Program-made: the position numbers and the translations under genes | Shown: positions 56,109-64,000 of the stretch, in pieces | Position numbering within the stretch: the first letter of the stretch is position 1 | How the letters are laid out: each line of letters begins with the position of its first letter | Origin: Cohaesibacter sp. | GTDB taxonomy: Bacteria > Pseudomonadota > Alphaproteobacteria > Rhizobiales > Cohaesibacteraceae | NCBI GenBank assembly: GCA_025210795.1 | Contig: JAOAQZ010000018.1 | Coordinates: forward strand, 62,001-126,000 | Length of the DNA stretch: 64,000 nt | Reading direction: 5' to 3' | The notes under the pieces: generated by a model | Seen by the model: the letters and a program-made list of their open reading frames with translations, nothing else | Database searches by the model: none | What the model was told of the DNA's origin: nothing

Positions 56109-56960
56109 ATGGCCCAAATCGACTCTCTCCCCCCATTGCGAGATGTCATCGAGCGCCATGGCCTGAAAGCCATGAAAAGTCTGGGACAGAATTTCCTGCT
56201 GGATCTCAATTTGACCTGCCGCATCGCTCGCACAGCGGGGGATTTGAGCAATCATACCATTATCGAGGTTGGCCCCGGTCCCGGTGGTCTCACACGGGCG
56301 CTTTTGCATGAGGGTGCAAAGAAAGTGATCGCCATCGAGATGGACCAGAGGGCGCTTGGCGCACTTAAGGAAATTGCCGACCATTATCCCGGCCGTCTTG
56401 AGGTGATCCATGGCAACGCGCTGGAGATTGATATGGCCAATCTGGTCCCGGAAGGACCCGTCAAGATTGTCGCCAATCTACCCTATAATGTGGGCACGGA
56501 GCTTCTGCTTGGCTGGCTGCGCACCGACGCATGGCCCCCCTTTTACGACAGTCTTACCTTGATGTTTCAAAAAGAAGTGGCCCAGCGCATTGTCGCAACC
56601 GAGGAAGACAAGGCTTATGGCCGACTTGGGGTAATATCCGGATGGCGCGCAGAGGCCTATAAAGTCTTTGATGTGGCAAAAGAAAATTTCAGCCCGCCAC
56701 CAAAAGTCACTTCGGCCATTGTCCACCTCAAGCCCAAAACCTCTCCCTTGCCGTGCGAGCTGAAATATCTTGAGCAAGTCACCGCTGCAGCCTTTGGCCA
56801 GCGGCGCAAAATGCTGCGCCAGAGCCTTAAAAGCCTCAATGTTGATGTTACAAGCCTGATTGAACAGGCAGAGCTGCTGCCAACCCAGCGGGCTGAAACA
56901 GTGCCCATCGAGGGGTTTGTAACCCTCGCCAATTGCCTCAAAGCAATGCGGGAAGGCTGA
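56109..56960 (+). CDS. rsmA: 16S rRNA (adenine1518-N6/adenine1519-N6) dimethyltransferase
   Basis: A 283-residue methyltransferase (KsgA family) that dimethylates A1518 and A1519 of 16S rRNA. Start block [60 protein letters not shown] (SAM binding), then [31 protein letters not shown] with the NLPYN motif, and VGLVTMNM-like absent but [17 protein letters not shown] and [12 protein letters not shown] present. Length is typical. The ATG at 56109 sits 15 bases after the pdxA stop. A terminator follows. Confidence 0.95.
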   Translation: MAQIDSLPPLRDVIERHGLKAMKSLGQNFLLDLNLTCRIARTAGDLSNHTIIEVGPGPGGLTRALLHEGAKKVIAIEMDQRALGALKEIADHYPGRLEVIHGNALEIDMANLVPEGPVKIVANLPYNVGTELLLGWLRTDAWPPFYDSLTLMFQKEVAQRIVATEEDKAYGRLGVISGWRAEAYKVFDVAKENFSPPPKVTSAIVHLKPKTSPLPCELKYLEQVTAAAFGQRRKMLRQSLKSLNVDVTSLIEQAELLPTQRAETVPIEGFVTLANCLKAMREG

Positions 56961-56966
56961 TACGAA

Positions 56967-57002
56967 AAAAGGCGATCCTTAAAAGGATCGCCTTTTGTTT
57001 TT
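56967..57002 (+). terminator. Intrinsic terminator after rsmA
   Basis: AAAAGGCGATCCTT with its complement, 2-base loop, then TTTTGTTTTT. Convergent with gmk and able to serve it weakly. Confidence 0.85.
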
Positions 57003-57036
57003 AAAAGCCAAGAAGTGCAAAGAAGCTCGGCCCGTT

Positions 57037-57669
57037 TTATGAGAGCATGGCCTCAACAAAGCCGCGCGCACCCACCACACGCTCACGCTTGTGGCGTTCG
57101 GCTTCCAAAATAGAGGAGACAGCCTTAAAGGCCCGCTCCAGATCGTCATTGACGATCACATAATCATATTCATCCCAATGATTGATCTCGACTTTGGAAT
57201 TTTCAAGACGGCGCTGAATCACCTCTTCTGCATCTTCAGCACGGCGCACAAGGCGGTTGCGCAACTCTTCCATGGACGGAGGCAAAATGAAAATGGAGAC
57301 GATATCCTTGCGTGCCACCTTTTTCATTTGCAAGGTGCCCTGCCAGTCAATATCGAACAGAACATCCCGCCCCATAGACAAAGCTTCCTCGACCGGATCG
57401 CGAGGCGTGCCATAAAAGTTGGAATGGACTTCCGCCCATTCCAGAAGATCCCCTCGCTCTCGCATGGCATGGAATTGCCGCTCGGAGGTAAACTGATAAT
57501 GTACCCCGTCAATCTCGCTCGGGCGCTTTTCGCGTGTGGTCGCAGAAACAGAAAGCTGGAGATTGCGATCGCTATCAAGAAGGTGACGACAAATGGTGGA
57601 CTTTCCCGCCCCTGACGGCGAAGACAGAACCAGCATGACACCGCGCCGATCGATCATTGACTGAGACAT
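57037..57669 (-). CDS. gmk: Guanylate kinase
   Basis: A 210-residue enzyme that phosphorylates GMP to GDP. P-loop VLVLSSPSGAGKSTICRHLL with the Lys/Ser pair, the GMP-binding VSATTREKRPSEIDGVHYQFTSERQFHAM, and ILPPSMEELRNRLVRRAEDAEEVIQRRLENSKVEINHWDEYDYVIVNDDLERAFKAVSSIL at the end. AAGAGATA precedes the ATG, only six bases after the yicC stop, so the two genes are coupled. Confidence 0.95.
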   Translation of the reverse strand: MSQSMIDRRGVMLVLSSPSGAGKSTICRHLLDSDRNLQLSVSATTREKRPSEIDGVHYQFTSERQFHAMRERGDLLEWAEVHSNFYGTPRDPVEEALSMGRDVLFDIDWQGTLQMKKVARKDIVSIFILPPSMEELRNRLVRRAEDAEEVIQRRLENSKVEINHWDEYDYVIVNDDLERAFKAVSSILEAERHKRERVVGARGFVEAMLS

Positions 57670-57675
57670 TATCTC

Positions 57676-58563
57676 TTACTCCACATTCTGAATTTGCTCA
57701 CGCAACTGCTCAATGGTTGCCTTAAGCTCCAAGCCGATTCCAGTCAAGCTTGTATCATTGGATTTAGAGCATAAAGTATTGGCCTCGCGATTAAATTCCT
57801 GCGCCAGAAAGTCAAGCTTGCGCCCAACCGGCACACCAGATGACACCAAAGAACGAACGGCCTCGCAATGGGCATAAAGCCGGTCGAGTTCTTCGCGAAT
57901 ATCAGCTTTACCAGCCAAAAGCACCGCTTCCTGATAGAGGCGATCTTCATCAAGGCTGCGATCAACCTCCAAAATGCGCTCAATCTGATGTTTGAGTTTT
58001 TCAAGAATGGCCTCAGGGGTCCGCGCCGGGCTGTCCTCTGCCTGCCGGGTCAGCCGCTCAAGCTCATCCACCCGCTGCAAGACGATCTTCTCCAAAGCAG
58101 CGCCTTCTGCGGCTCGCATGGCGACCAGATCTTGTGCGGCCTCTTCAAAACTGGTCAGCACCGCTGCCACCAGTCCTTTGCGCAGCTCTTCGCTCTCTTC
58201 CTCTTCAACCGGTTCCATCACCCCGCGAATGGAGAGAATGCCATCCATCGTAGCCGGAGCCAGATTGGCTTTGCCTTCAAGCTGGCCAATTGCCGCCAGA
58301 ACGGCCTCAAGAACGCTCTCATTCAGTTTGAGAACCTGCCCTTGCCCCTCATGCTGGACAGTCAGGGTCAAGAAGCAGGACCCTCGCGTAATATGACGAG
58401 CAAGACAGTCCCGCACAGGGCGATCCAGTTCATCAAAGCCGGAGGGAAGGCGCAGGCGGATATCCAGCCCCTTACCATTGACGCTCTTAAGCTCCCACGT
58501 CCAGCGATAGGCTTCATAAGCGCCGCTCGCCCGCGTAAAACCTGTCATGCTATTCAAAGTCAT
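57676..58563 (-). CDS. YicC/YloC family endoribonuclease
   Basis: A 295-residue protein of the YicC family, shown in E. coli to cleave certain small RNAs and to work with polynucleotide phosphorylase. It starts MTLNSMTGFTRASGAYEAYRWTWELKSVNGKGLDIRLRLPSGFDELD, the family hallmark, with the strongly conserved WELKSVN-GKGLD segment; the middle is long helical coiled coil (EESEELRKGLVAAVLTSFEEAAQDL, RVDELERLTRQAEDSPARTPEAILEKLKHQIERI), and the end KLDFLAQEFNREANTLCSKSNDTSLTGIGLELKATIEQLREQIQNVE matches the C-terminal DUF1732 segment. AGGA is correctly spaced for the ATG at 58563; an ATG two codons earlier is in frame. It is followed by gmk. Confidence 0.93.
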   Translation of the reverse strand: MTLNSMTGFTRASGAYEAYRWTWELKSVNGKGLDIRLRLPSGFDELDRPVRDCLARHITRGSCFLTLTVQHEGQGQVLKLNESVLEAVLAAIGQLEGKANLAPATMDGILSIRGVMEPVEEEESEELRKGLVAAVLTSFEEAAQDLVAMRAAEGAALEKIVLQRVDELERLTRQAEDSPARTPEAILEKLKHQIERILEVDRSLDEDRLYQEAVLLAGKADIREELDRLYAHCEAVRSLVSSGVPVGRKLDFLAQEFNREANTLCSKSNDTSLTGIGLELKATIEQLREQIQNVE

Positions 58564-58725
58564 GGTCATATCCTGCTCTGGGAAATGTGTCGCCCCAAAT
58601 ATAAGAATCTATATGCAGCGCTAGCATAAGTTTTGCTTATTCTAAAAACAAGCAGCACTCTCATGACGAAGACTCATACCTGAAAGACATCCAAACCGGC
58701 AGCCCGTCCGCCAACAACAGGGCCA

Positions 58726-58764
58726 AACAATAAAGGCCCGAACTATCAGAAGATAGCCCGGACC
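58726..58764 (-). terminator. Intrinsic terminator of mltG
   Basis: 13-bp stem (GGCCCGAACTATC against its complement, with two G-T wobbles) with a 4-base loop; on the minus strand TTTATTGTTT follows. It separates mltG from yicC-gmk. Confidence 0.75.
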
Positions 58765-58794
58765 TGAAAAATGCGTTTGAATTTCACCAGCCTG

Positions 58795-60093
58795 TTAATT
58801 GGCATCCGGCTTTTCGCTTTGAGGCGCTGTTTGCCCTTGCGGAGCAGCCTTGGCTTTGGCAGCAGCTTCAGCCTTTTTGCGCGCTTCAATCCGCTGCCGT
58901 TCAATCTGCCGCCAGCGCTTCACATTGAGGTTATGCTGTTTGAGCGTTTCGGCAAAAACATGGCCACCGGTCCCGTCTGCCACAAAGAACAAATCCTTGG
59001 TGCGGCTAGGATTGGCAACAGCTTCCAATGCTGCCCGTCCCGGATTGGCAATCGGCCCCGGTGTCAAAGCCGGAATGTGATAGGTGTTGTAAGCGTTTTT
59101 GTTCTGCAAATCAGATTTGAAGATCGGCCGCCCTTTTGGCTTACCCTTACCGGCAAAAATACCATAAATAACAGTAGGATCTGACTGTAGCTTAATGCCT
59201 TGCTTTAAGCGATTGATAAAGACGCCAGCAACCCGTGTCCGCTCGCCAGCCTGCCCGGTTTCTTTCTCGACAATCGAGGCAAGCGTGACCAACTCTTCCA
59301 TATTGGCAAGGGGCAGATCAGCGGCGCGACGCTTCCACACCTCTTCAACAGCGCGGGTGCGTTCATTCATCATCCGCTTGACCAAATCGGCTCTGGTGGT
59401 GCCGCGAGAGAATTTATACGTCTCGGGCAACAAAGCCCCTTCAGCAGGCAGAGCAGGCATATCACCGGTGAGGATCGGATCGGCCTTGATCACCTGCATC
59501 GCCTGATAGGACGTATAGCCTTCAGGAATTGTCACCGAATGCAGGATGGACTTGCCAGAGGTGAGAATATTCATCACCTCATGCATGGAAAGGCCCGGAC
59601 GGAACAGATATTCCCCCGCTTTCAAAGCCCCATCCTTTTTGTAGAGGCGCACGCCATATTCAAAAATATGCTTGTTGGAGATGACATTCTGCTGCTCAAG
59701 GATGCTTGCAATCGTCACAAGGCCAGTTCCGCGGCTAACCAGAATAGTCTTTTCCTTGGTAAGCGGGCCCGTATCATCAAAAGTCAGCTTGCCGAAATAG
59801 AGCATTCCGCCAATCCCGACAATGGCCAGCAGCATAACCGTCAACACAAAATTGGCGAAAACAATAACCGGATGGCGAACAGCCTTGGAGCGCCCAGGAG
59901 GCGGTGGAGGCGTGCCCGGCTCAATCGCCTGACGCGGACTTTTAGGCGCCTTAAGAACAGAGCGCTTGGCCTCAGATTCCCTTGCATCTTCTCTATCAGA
60001 CATGCCGCTCTCTGCCGCAGAAGACTGCTCGCTCGCGGCAAGCTCGGCATCGCCTTGTTTCAAGAGCTCTTCTTTGTTGGTCTCATCAACCAT
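58795..60093 (-). CDS. mltG: Endolytic peptidoglycan transglycosylase MltG (YceG-like)
   Basis: A 432-residue inner-membrane enzyme that cuts nascent peptidoglycan strands and may set their length. The N-terminal cytosolic part (about 1-75) is Glu/Ser/Lys-rich; a membrane helix follows (VIVFANFVLTVMLLAIVGIGGMLYFG, near 80-105), then the LysM-like and catalytic domains with GLVTIASILEQQNVISN, LSMHEVMNILTSGKSILHSVTIPEG, GALLPETYKFSRGTT, TLASIVEKETGQAGERTRVAGVFINRL (catalytic Glu in IVEKETG) and QSDPTVIYGIFAGKG. A Lys/Ala-rich tail ends the protein. ATG at 60093 is favoured because GAGG lies at the right distance; a second ATG six codons upstream is in frame. Confidence 0.95.
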   Translation of the reverse strand: MVDETNKEELLKQGDAELAASEQSSAAESGMSDREDARESEAKRSVLKAPKSPRQAIEPGTPPPPPGRSKAVRHPVIVFANFVLTVMLLAIVGIGGMLYFGKLTFDDTGPLTKEKTILVSRGTGLVTIASILEQQNVISNKHIFEYGVRLYKKDGALKAGEYLFRPGLSMHEVMNILTSGKSILHSVTIPEGYTSYQAMQVIKADPILTGDMPALPAEGALLPETYKFSRGTTRADLVKRMMNERTRAVEEVWKRRAADLPLANMEELVTLASIVEKETGQAGERTRVAGVFINRLKQGIKLQSDPTVIYGIFAGKGKPKGRPIFKSDLQNKNAYNTYHIPALTPGPIANPGRAALEAVANPSRTKDLFFVADGTGGHVFAETLKQHNLNVKRWRQIERQRIEARKKAEAAAKAKAAPQGQTAPQSEKPDAN

Positions 60094-60408
60094 AGTCGCC
60101 TCAAATTCCATGAAAATCAGAATGTCAGAGCGCCCTGCGCTCTTTCATCCAATCCGAGATCTTCACCCATCCCTGAGTGCATCTCTCTTCATCACTCACA
60201 GGCATTCACCAGATGAGCGCGGTGTCCAACCGATCCTTCAGCCCCAAGGCCAAAGACCGGCACAGTCCGTATCTGTCCTTAAAAGTCCAACATGGCAAAA
60301 AAGAGACAGGAGCAACAATCCATCAGCATCTACAAAGCTTAGAAAGCCCTGTTATCGTCACTCAAATGCTGCGCGAAAGTGCCTTGCCTCTTTAGGCCAG
60401 ATGATCCC
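60094..60408. other. Intergenic region fabF / mltG
   Basis: About 300 bases with no credible gene, terminator or operator that I can identify. It presumably contains the mltG promoter, or is a read-through spacer from fabF. Confidence 0.45.
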
Positions 60409-61671
60409 TTAATCAGTCGCCTTCATAATCAGCGATGCATTGGTGCCGCCAAACCCGAAGGAATTGGACAAGACCACATTGATCTCTTTTTCCTTGGCCT
60501 TATGGGGGACCAGATCAATCTTCGTCTCAACAGATGGATTATCCAGATTGAGCGTTGGAGGCGCGATGTTATCGCGCATAGCCAAGAGAGAGAAAATAGC
60601 CTCAACCGCACCAGCAGCCCCCAAAAGGTGGCCAATGGCCGACTTGGTGGACGACATGGTCAGCCCGTCAGCTGCATCCCCAACCAGACGCTCAATGGCC
60701 CGCAGTTCAATCTCGTCCCCAAGTGGTGTCGATGTACCATGAGCATTGACATAATCAATCTCGGAAGGGTCAATCTTAGCGCGCTTAAGAGCAGCCGTCA
60801 TGCAGCGGAATGCGCCATCACCATCTTCCGACGGGGCGGTGATATGATGAGCGTCGCCTGACAGGCCATAGCCAATCACTTCGGCATAAATCTTGGCACC
60901 GCGCGCCTTGGCATGCTCATATTCTTCCAGCACAACAATCCCAGCCCCTTCCCCCATCACAAAGCCGTCACGATCTTTGTCATAAGGGCGAGAGCCTTTT
61001 TCCGGTGCGTCATTAAAGTTGGTAGAAAGCGCCCGGCAAGCTGCAAAACCGGCGAAAGACAGACGGCCAATAGGAGATTCTGTCCCGCCAGCCACCATCA
61101 CATCGGCGTCGCCAAGCGCGACAAGACGGGCAGCATCACCAATGGCATGCGCTCCGGTCGAGCAAGCGGTCACCACAGAATGGTTTGGCCCTTTCAGGCC
61201 ATGACGAATGGATACGTAACCAGATGCCAGATTGATCAAGCGGCCGGGAATAAAGAAAGGACTGATCCGGCGCGGACCTTTTTCCTTGAGCTCGTACGCA
61301 CCCCTTTCGATACCAAGAAGGCCGCCGATACCAGAGCCGATCATGACGCCAGAAGCAATCTGATCTTCATAGCTCTCTGGCTTCCAGCCAGCGTCCGCCA
61401 GCGCTTCATCAGCGGCTGCAATGGCATAGAGGATAAAAGGATCTATCTTGCGCTGTTCTTTAACAGGCATGACATCGTTGGGATTGAATGTGCCGTCGCT
61501 ACCATCACCAAAGGGCAGCTGACAACCAATTTGGCAAGCGAGATCTTCGTACTCAAAGCCAGTTACTTTTTTCGCACCGCTCTTACCAGCCAGAATGTTT
61601 GACCATGTGGTCTCTACCCCATTGCCCAATGGGCTCAACATTCCCAAGCCGGTTACGACAACTCGTCTCAT
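60409..61671 (-). CDS. fabF: 3-oxoacyl-[acyl carrier protein] synthase II
   Basis: A 420-residue condensing enzyme that elongates fatty acyl-ACP with malonyl-ACP. Catalytic triad visible: Cys170 in VVTACSTGAHAIGDAARLV, His in VNAHGTSTPLGDEIEL and His in STKSAIGHLLGAAGAVEAI, with the Gly-rich NSFGFGGTNASL end block. Length and motif spacing are normal. GGAGACG precedes the ATG. It lies in the fabD-fabG-acpP-fabF cluster on the minus strand, so acpP supplies the carrier and fabD the malonyl-ACP. Confidence 0.97.
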   Translation of the reverse strand: MRRVVVTGLGMLSPLGNGVETTWSNILAGKSGAKKVTGFEYEDLACQIGCQLPFGDGSDGTFNPNDVMPVKEQRKIDPFILYAIAAADEALADAGWKPESYEDQIASGVMIGSGIGGLLGIERGAYELKEKGPRRISPFFIPGRLINLASGYVSIRHGLKGPNHSVVTACSTGAHAIGDAARLVALGDADVMVAGGTESPIGRLSFAGFAACRALSTNFNDAPEKGSRPYDKDRDGFVMGEGAGIVVLEEYEHAKARGAKIYAEVIGYGLSGDAHHITAPSEDGDGAFRCMTAALKRAKIDPSEIDYVNAHGTSTPLGDEIELRAIERLVGDAADGLTMSSTKSAIGHLLGAAGAVEAIFSLLAMRDNIAPPTLNLDNPSVETKIDLVPHKAKEKEINVVLSNSFGFGGTNASLIMKATD

Positions 61672-62074
61672 TCTTCACGTCTCCGATCGCCTCGCCTGTC
61701 ATCACATCCTTTATGACTTTAGGCTGCGCAGTCTTCAAGTCTTCGCTTTCCCCAACCCGACTTCTGCATGCTGTTACGCTTAAATCCGTGGAAAAGCCCT
61801 ATCAGTGGGGCCTATTTTTTTCAGACTCGCCCAGCTCTTTCAAGACTGAAGCCACCCTCTGTCCATAATTTCGGCACCCATTGGCAAACATTCAGGCACC
61901 AAAAGCCGGTCTAACACCCTAGGCAGAGCCTCCCCCCTCACAGGAATTCCAGAATTGGGTTCAGGCCCGGCAGGCACTAAGCACAAAAAATCCGGGCAAG
62001 GTTTCCCTTACCCGGATTTTGAAATCGCACAGACGAATAGCAAAGGCCAAAGCCCTGCCCCGCCCTGTAACTGA
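61672..62074. other. Intergenic region acpP / fabF
   Basis: About 400 bases without a gene. A terminator for acpP lies in its right part (separate entry), so fabF must have its own promoter in the remaining 310 bases; I could not identify it. The GC-rich, repeat-free sequence gives no other signal. Confidence 0.5.
61983..62020 (-). terminator. Intrinsic terminator of acpP
   Basis: Stem of about 18 bp (AAAATCCGGG plus CAAGG against its complement, one C-A mismatch), small loop; on the minus strand TTTTTTGTG follows. Confidence 0.82.
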
Positions 62075-62311
62075 TTAGCCAGCAGCTTTGGTCAGGAAGT
62101 CAACTGCATTGCCAACAGTCTGAATGGTTTCAGCTGCATCATCAGGAATTTCAGTGCCGAACTCTTCTTCGAAAGCCATTACCAGCTCTACGGTGTCCAG
62201 AGAATCTGCACCCAGATCATCAATGAAAGATGCTTCGTTGGTCACTTTGTCAGCGTCAACGCCAAGATGTTCGATCACGATTTTTTTTACGCGTTCAGCG
62301 ATATCGCTCAT
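62075..62311 (-). CDS. acpP: Acyl carrier protein
   Basis: A 78-residue small acidic protein that carries growing fatty acyl chains on 4'-phosphopantetheine. The attachment Ser37 sits in [19 protein letters not shown], the conserved motif. Helix I ([22 protein letters not shown]) and the C-terminal helix complete the fold. GAGGAA precedes the ATG. It is preceded and followed by long intergenic gaps and has its own terminator, as expected for a highly expressed gene. Confidence 0.98.
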   Translation of the reverse strand: MSDIAERVKKIVIEHLGVDADKVTNEASFIDDLGADSLDTVELVMAFEEEFGTEIPDDAAETIQTVGNAVDFLTKAAG

Positions 62312-62640
62312 GTTCTTTCCTCAAATTTTACTTCAGCATCAAAGTTTGGAAAAAAGCCTTGCTTTGGCCCAAAGCCGCACCAATCACTTTCCCGATTTTG
62401 CATGTCGCCAGCCAGTGCCTTCCTCTTAAGAAGAACCGTCTGGCGTATGGCTTCCGAGCATGTTCAATTCTGCGGCATCTATCCGGCATCATCGAAATTG
62501 CGCGGTTGGTAACATACTTTCTTGCGCTTGAGAAGATCTCCTTTGCTTTGGAAAAGCAATCTTCAATCTCCCAAGTGCGTTTTCCTCATCTAATAAACGA
62601 TATTTAGCCCCACACAAGACCAAATACGACCAGATAGAGG
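62312..62640. other. Intergenic region fabG / acpP
   Basis: About 330 bases without a gene. A short hairpin TTGCTTT / AAAGCAA (62543-62559) is present. This region must hold the strong acpP promoter, but I could not pick convincing boxes on the minus strand. Confidence 0.45.
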
Positions 62641-63381
62641 TTAAATCATCGCCATACCGCCATTTACATGAAGAGTCTGGCCGGTCACATAAGCCCCTTC
62701 ATCACTGGCAAGATAAACGGCTGCTGCAGCAATTTCCTCTGGCGAGCCCATGCGACCTGCAGGAATAGAGCCGTTAATGGCCTCTTTCTGCTTGTCATTG
62801 AGCTTGTCTGTCATGGCAGTACGAATAAAGCCCGGCGCGATGGTGTTGGCGGTGATCCCGCGATTGGCCACCTCTTGCGCCAAAGATTTGGTCATACCGA
62901 TCATGCCCGCCTTGGCTGCGGCATAATTACCCTGCCCCGGATTACCAGTCACCCCAACGATTGAGGTAATGCCGATGATTCGGCCAAAACGGCGCTTCAT
63001 CATGCCGCGCAGGGCTGCACGGGACAGGCGCATGGCAGAAGTCAGGTTCACATTGATCACCTGATCCCAGTCTTCATCCTTCATCCGCATGAAGAGACCA
63101 TCACGAGTAATACCGGCATTATTGACCAGAATATCAAGCTGGCCCATGGCAGCTTCTGCATTGCCAACCAGTGAGGCAACGGACTCTGGATCAGACAAGT
63201 TGGCAGGAGTTACATGAACGCGCTCACCACCAAGTTTTTGCGCCACGTCTTCCAAAACCTCAACACGGGTACCAGACAGGGCAACAGTTGCCCCTTGCGC
63301 ATGCAAAGCTGCTGCAATGGCCTCACCAATACCACCGGATGCACCGGTCACAAGCGCTGTTTTGCCGCTTAGATCAAACAT
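62641..63381 (-). CDS. fabG: 3-oxoacyl-[acyl carrier protein] reductase
   Basis: A 246-residue NADPH-dependent short-chain dehydrogenase that reduces 3-ketoacyl-ACP. Cofactor motif TGASGGIGEAIAAALHAQG, the NNAG segment DILVNNAGITRDGLFMRM, and the catalytic Ser-Tyr-Lys in ITSIVGVTGNPGQGNYAAAKAGMIGMTKSLAQEVANRGITANTIAPGFIRTAMTD. GAGGAG is well placed for the ATG at 63381; a TTG two codons earlier is in frame. It follows fabD with a 76-base gap. Confidence 0.97.
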   Translation of the reverse strand: MFDLSGKTALVTGASGGIGEAIAAALHAQGATVALSGTRVEVLEDVAQKLGGERVHVTPANLSDPESVASLVGNAEAAMGQLDILVNNAGITRDGLFMRMKDEDWDQVINVNLTSAMRLSRAALRGMMKRRFGRIIGITSIVGVTGNPGQGNYAAAKAGMIGMTKSLAQEVANRGITANTIAPGFIRTAMTDKLNDKQKEAINGSIPAGRMGSPEEIAAAAVYLASDEGAYVTGQTLHVNGGMAMI

Positions 63382-63457
63382 TCTCAAAACTCCTCATATC
63401 CTTTGCGGATATCTGTATCACGGATATCTGTCTCTTGTAGGTGTCTCTGGGCCAAAC

Positions 63458-64000
63458 TTAAGCCAGCTTTTCCATGGCAGCATCAATATCGCCCGGCTCA
63501 CCCACATTCACTGTGGCAACACCTTTGGCAATACGCCGCGCCAGACCGGTCAGAACCTTGCCGGTGCCAACCTCGAACAGGCAATCCACACCATTGCCCG
63601 CAAGCCATGATACAGATTCAGACCAGCGCACCATGCCGGTTACCTGCTCAACCAGATGCTTGCGAATGGCTTCAGGGTCTTCAACCGGACTTGCCAGAAC
63701 ATTGGCAACCAGTGGCACAGCAGGAGCATTGATGGTGACACCGGCCAGAGCCTCGGCCATAACGTCCGCCGCAGGGGCCATCAAGGCGCAATGGAAGGGT
63801 GCGGAGACCGGTAGCAACAAAGCGCGCTTGGCACCTTTTTCCTTGGCAAGATCAGCCGCGCGCTCAATCGCTGCCTTGGCGCCAGAAATCACAACCTGAC
63901 CGGTGGCATTGTCATTGGCAACCTGACAAACTTCCCCTTGCGCAGCCGCTTCGGCTACTTCAGAGACCTGCTCAATGGTCAGGCCAAGCACAGCCGCCAT
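63458..64000 (-). CDS. fabD: Malonyl CoA-acyl carrier protein transacylase, C-terminal part (5' end outside window)
   Basis: At least 180 residues of FabD, which loads malonyl onto ACP; the frame runs off the right edge, so the first half including the active-site Ser loop is missing. Present: MAAVLGLTIEQVSEVAEAA, which corresponds to the conserved GAMAAVLGL segment, NDNATGQVVISGAKAAIERA, VSAPFHCALMAPAADVMAEAL with the catalytic His region, and the C-terminal EVGTGKVLTGLARRIAKGV. The Met at the right edge is internal, not the start. It would be the first gene of the fabD-fabG pair. Confidence 0.95.
   Translation of the reverse strand: MAAVLGLTIEQVSEVAEAAAQGEVCQVANDNATGQVVISGAKAAIERAADLAKEKGAKRALLLPVSAPFHCALMAPAADVMAEALAGVTINAPAVPLVANVLASPVEDPEAIRKHLVEQVTGMVRWSESVSWLAGNGVDCLFEVGTGKVLTGLARRIAKGVATVNVGEPGDIDAAMEKLA

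Noticed and set aside
1..64000. tRNA, rRNA, CRISPR, insertion sequence or phage signals
   Set aside because: No T-loop consensus, ribosomal RNA stretch, regular spacer-repeat array, transposase, integrase or terminal inverted repeats were seen on reading both strands; gene order looks like undisturbed core genome.

Overview
The window reads as ordinary core chromosome of an alphaproteobacterium, most likely order Hyphomicrobiales (Rhizobiales). This rests on family content and gene order: RNase E with a very long acidic/basic tail and a TGWW-like end, a bacterial NDUFA12 complex I subunit next to a DUF2155 protein and aat, a class II (B12-dependent) ribonucleotide reductase, the DnaA-related regulator HdaA, an AspRS of the non-discriminating type, and the order pepA / lptF-lptG-lptD-surA-pdxA-rsmA / gmk-yicC-mltG-fabF-acpP-fabG-fabD. 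GC content looks moderate (low-to-mid 50s by eye), so a marine lineage such as Cohaesibacter is possible; that is a guess from memory. I see no rRNA, tRNA, CRISPR array, insertion sequence, integrase, phage gene or toxin-antitoxin pair.

Layout. 1-5.2 kb: 3' end of rne, a PLP aminotransferase (minus), a periplasmic M48 metalloprotease with TPR-like repeats and a DsbA-type thiol oxidoreductase. 5.5-9.9 kb: aroQ-accB-accC (shikimate pathway and acetyl-CoA carboxylase biotin parts), aat, then convergent DUF2155 and NDUFA12 genes. 10-15.2 kb: a single-domain response regulator and, after a 740-base non-coding stretch holding a well spaced pair of NrdR-box-like sites, nrdJ. 15.3-26.9 kb: a small secreted Cys-rich protein, AMP nucleosidase, a LysE-type exporter, a two-domain malic enzyme, two consecutive membrane CSS-EAL c-di-GMP phosphodiesterases, and a divergent 719-residue exported protein of unknown function. 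26.9-35.8 kb: aspS, rnd, and a polyphosphate cluster ppk-ppx followed by an unknown acidic protein, then hdaA. 35.9-39.8 kb: AI-2E family permease, CDP-alcohol phosphatidyltransferase, and divergent purM-purN. 39.9-47.3 kb: small secreted protein, molybdopterin oxidoreductase, second LysE exporter, ndk, GST, ABC-F ATPase, holC. 47.4-64 kb: pepA, the outer-membrane biogenesis run lptF-lptG-lptD-surA-like, pdxA, rsmA, then on the minus strand fabD (cut by the window edge), fabG, acpP, fabF, mltG, yicC, gmk.

The genes link to a few jobs: lipid and envelope building (accBC, fabDG-acpP-fabF, lptFGD, surA-like, mltG, phosphatidyltransferase), nucleotide supply (purMN, amn, ndk, gmk, nrdJ), RNA and tRNA processing (rne, rnd, aspS, rsmA, yicC), replication control (hdaA, holC), and second-messenger or phosphate storage (two EAL proteins, ppk/ppx). 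Strong intrinsic terminators separate most transcription units. I found no convincing previously undescribed system. The points most worth a second look are the NrdR-box pair ahead of a structured nrdJ leader with no recognisable B12 riboswitch, the unknown gene appended to ppk-ppx, the 719-residue exported protein beside the twin CSS-EAL genes, and the reduced cysteine set of LptD.
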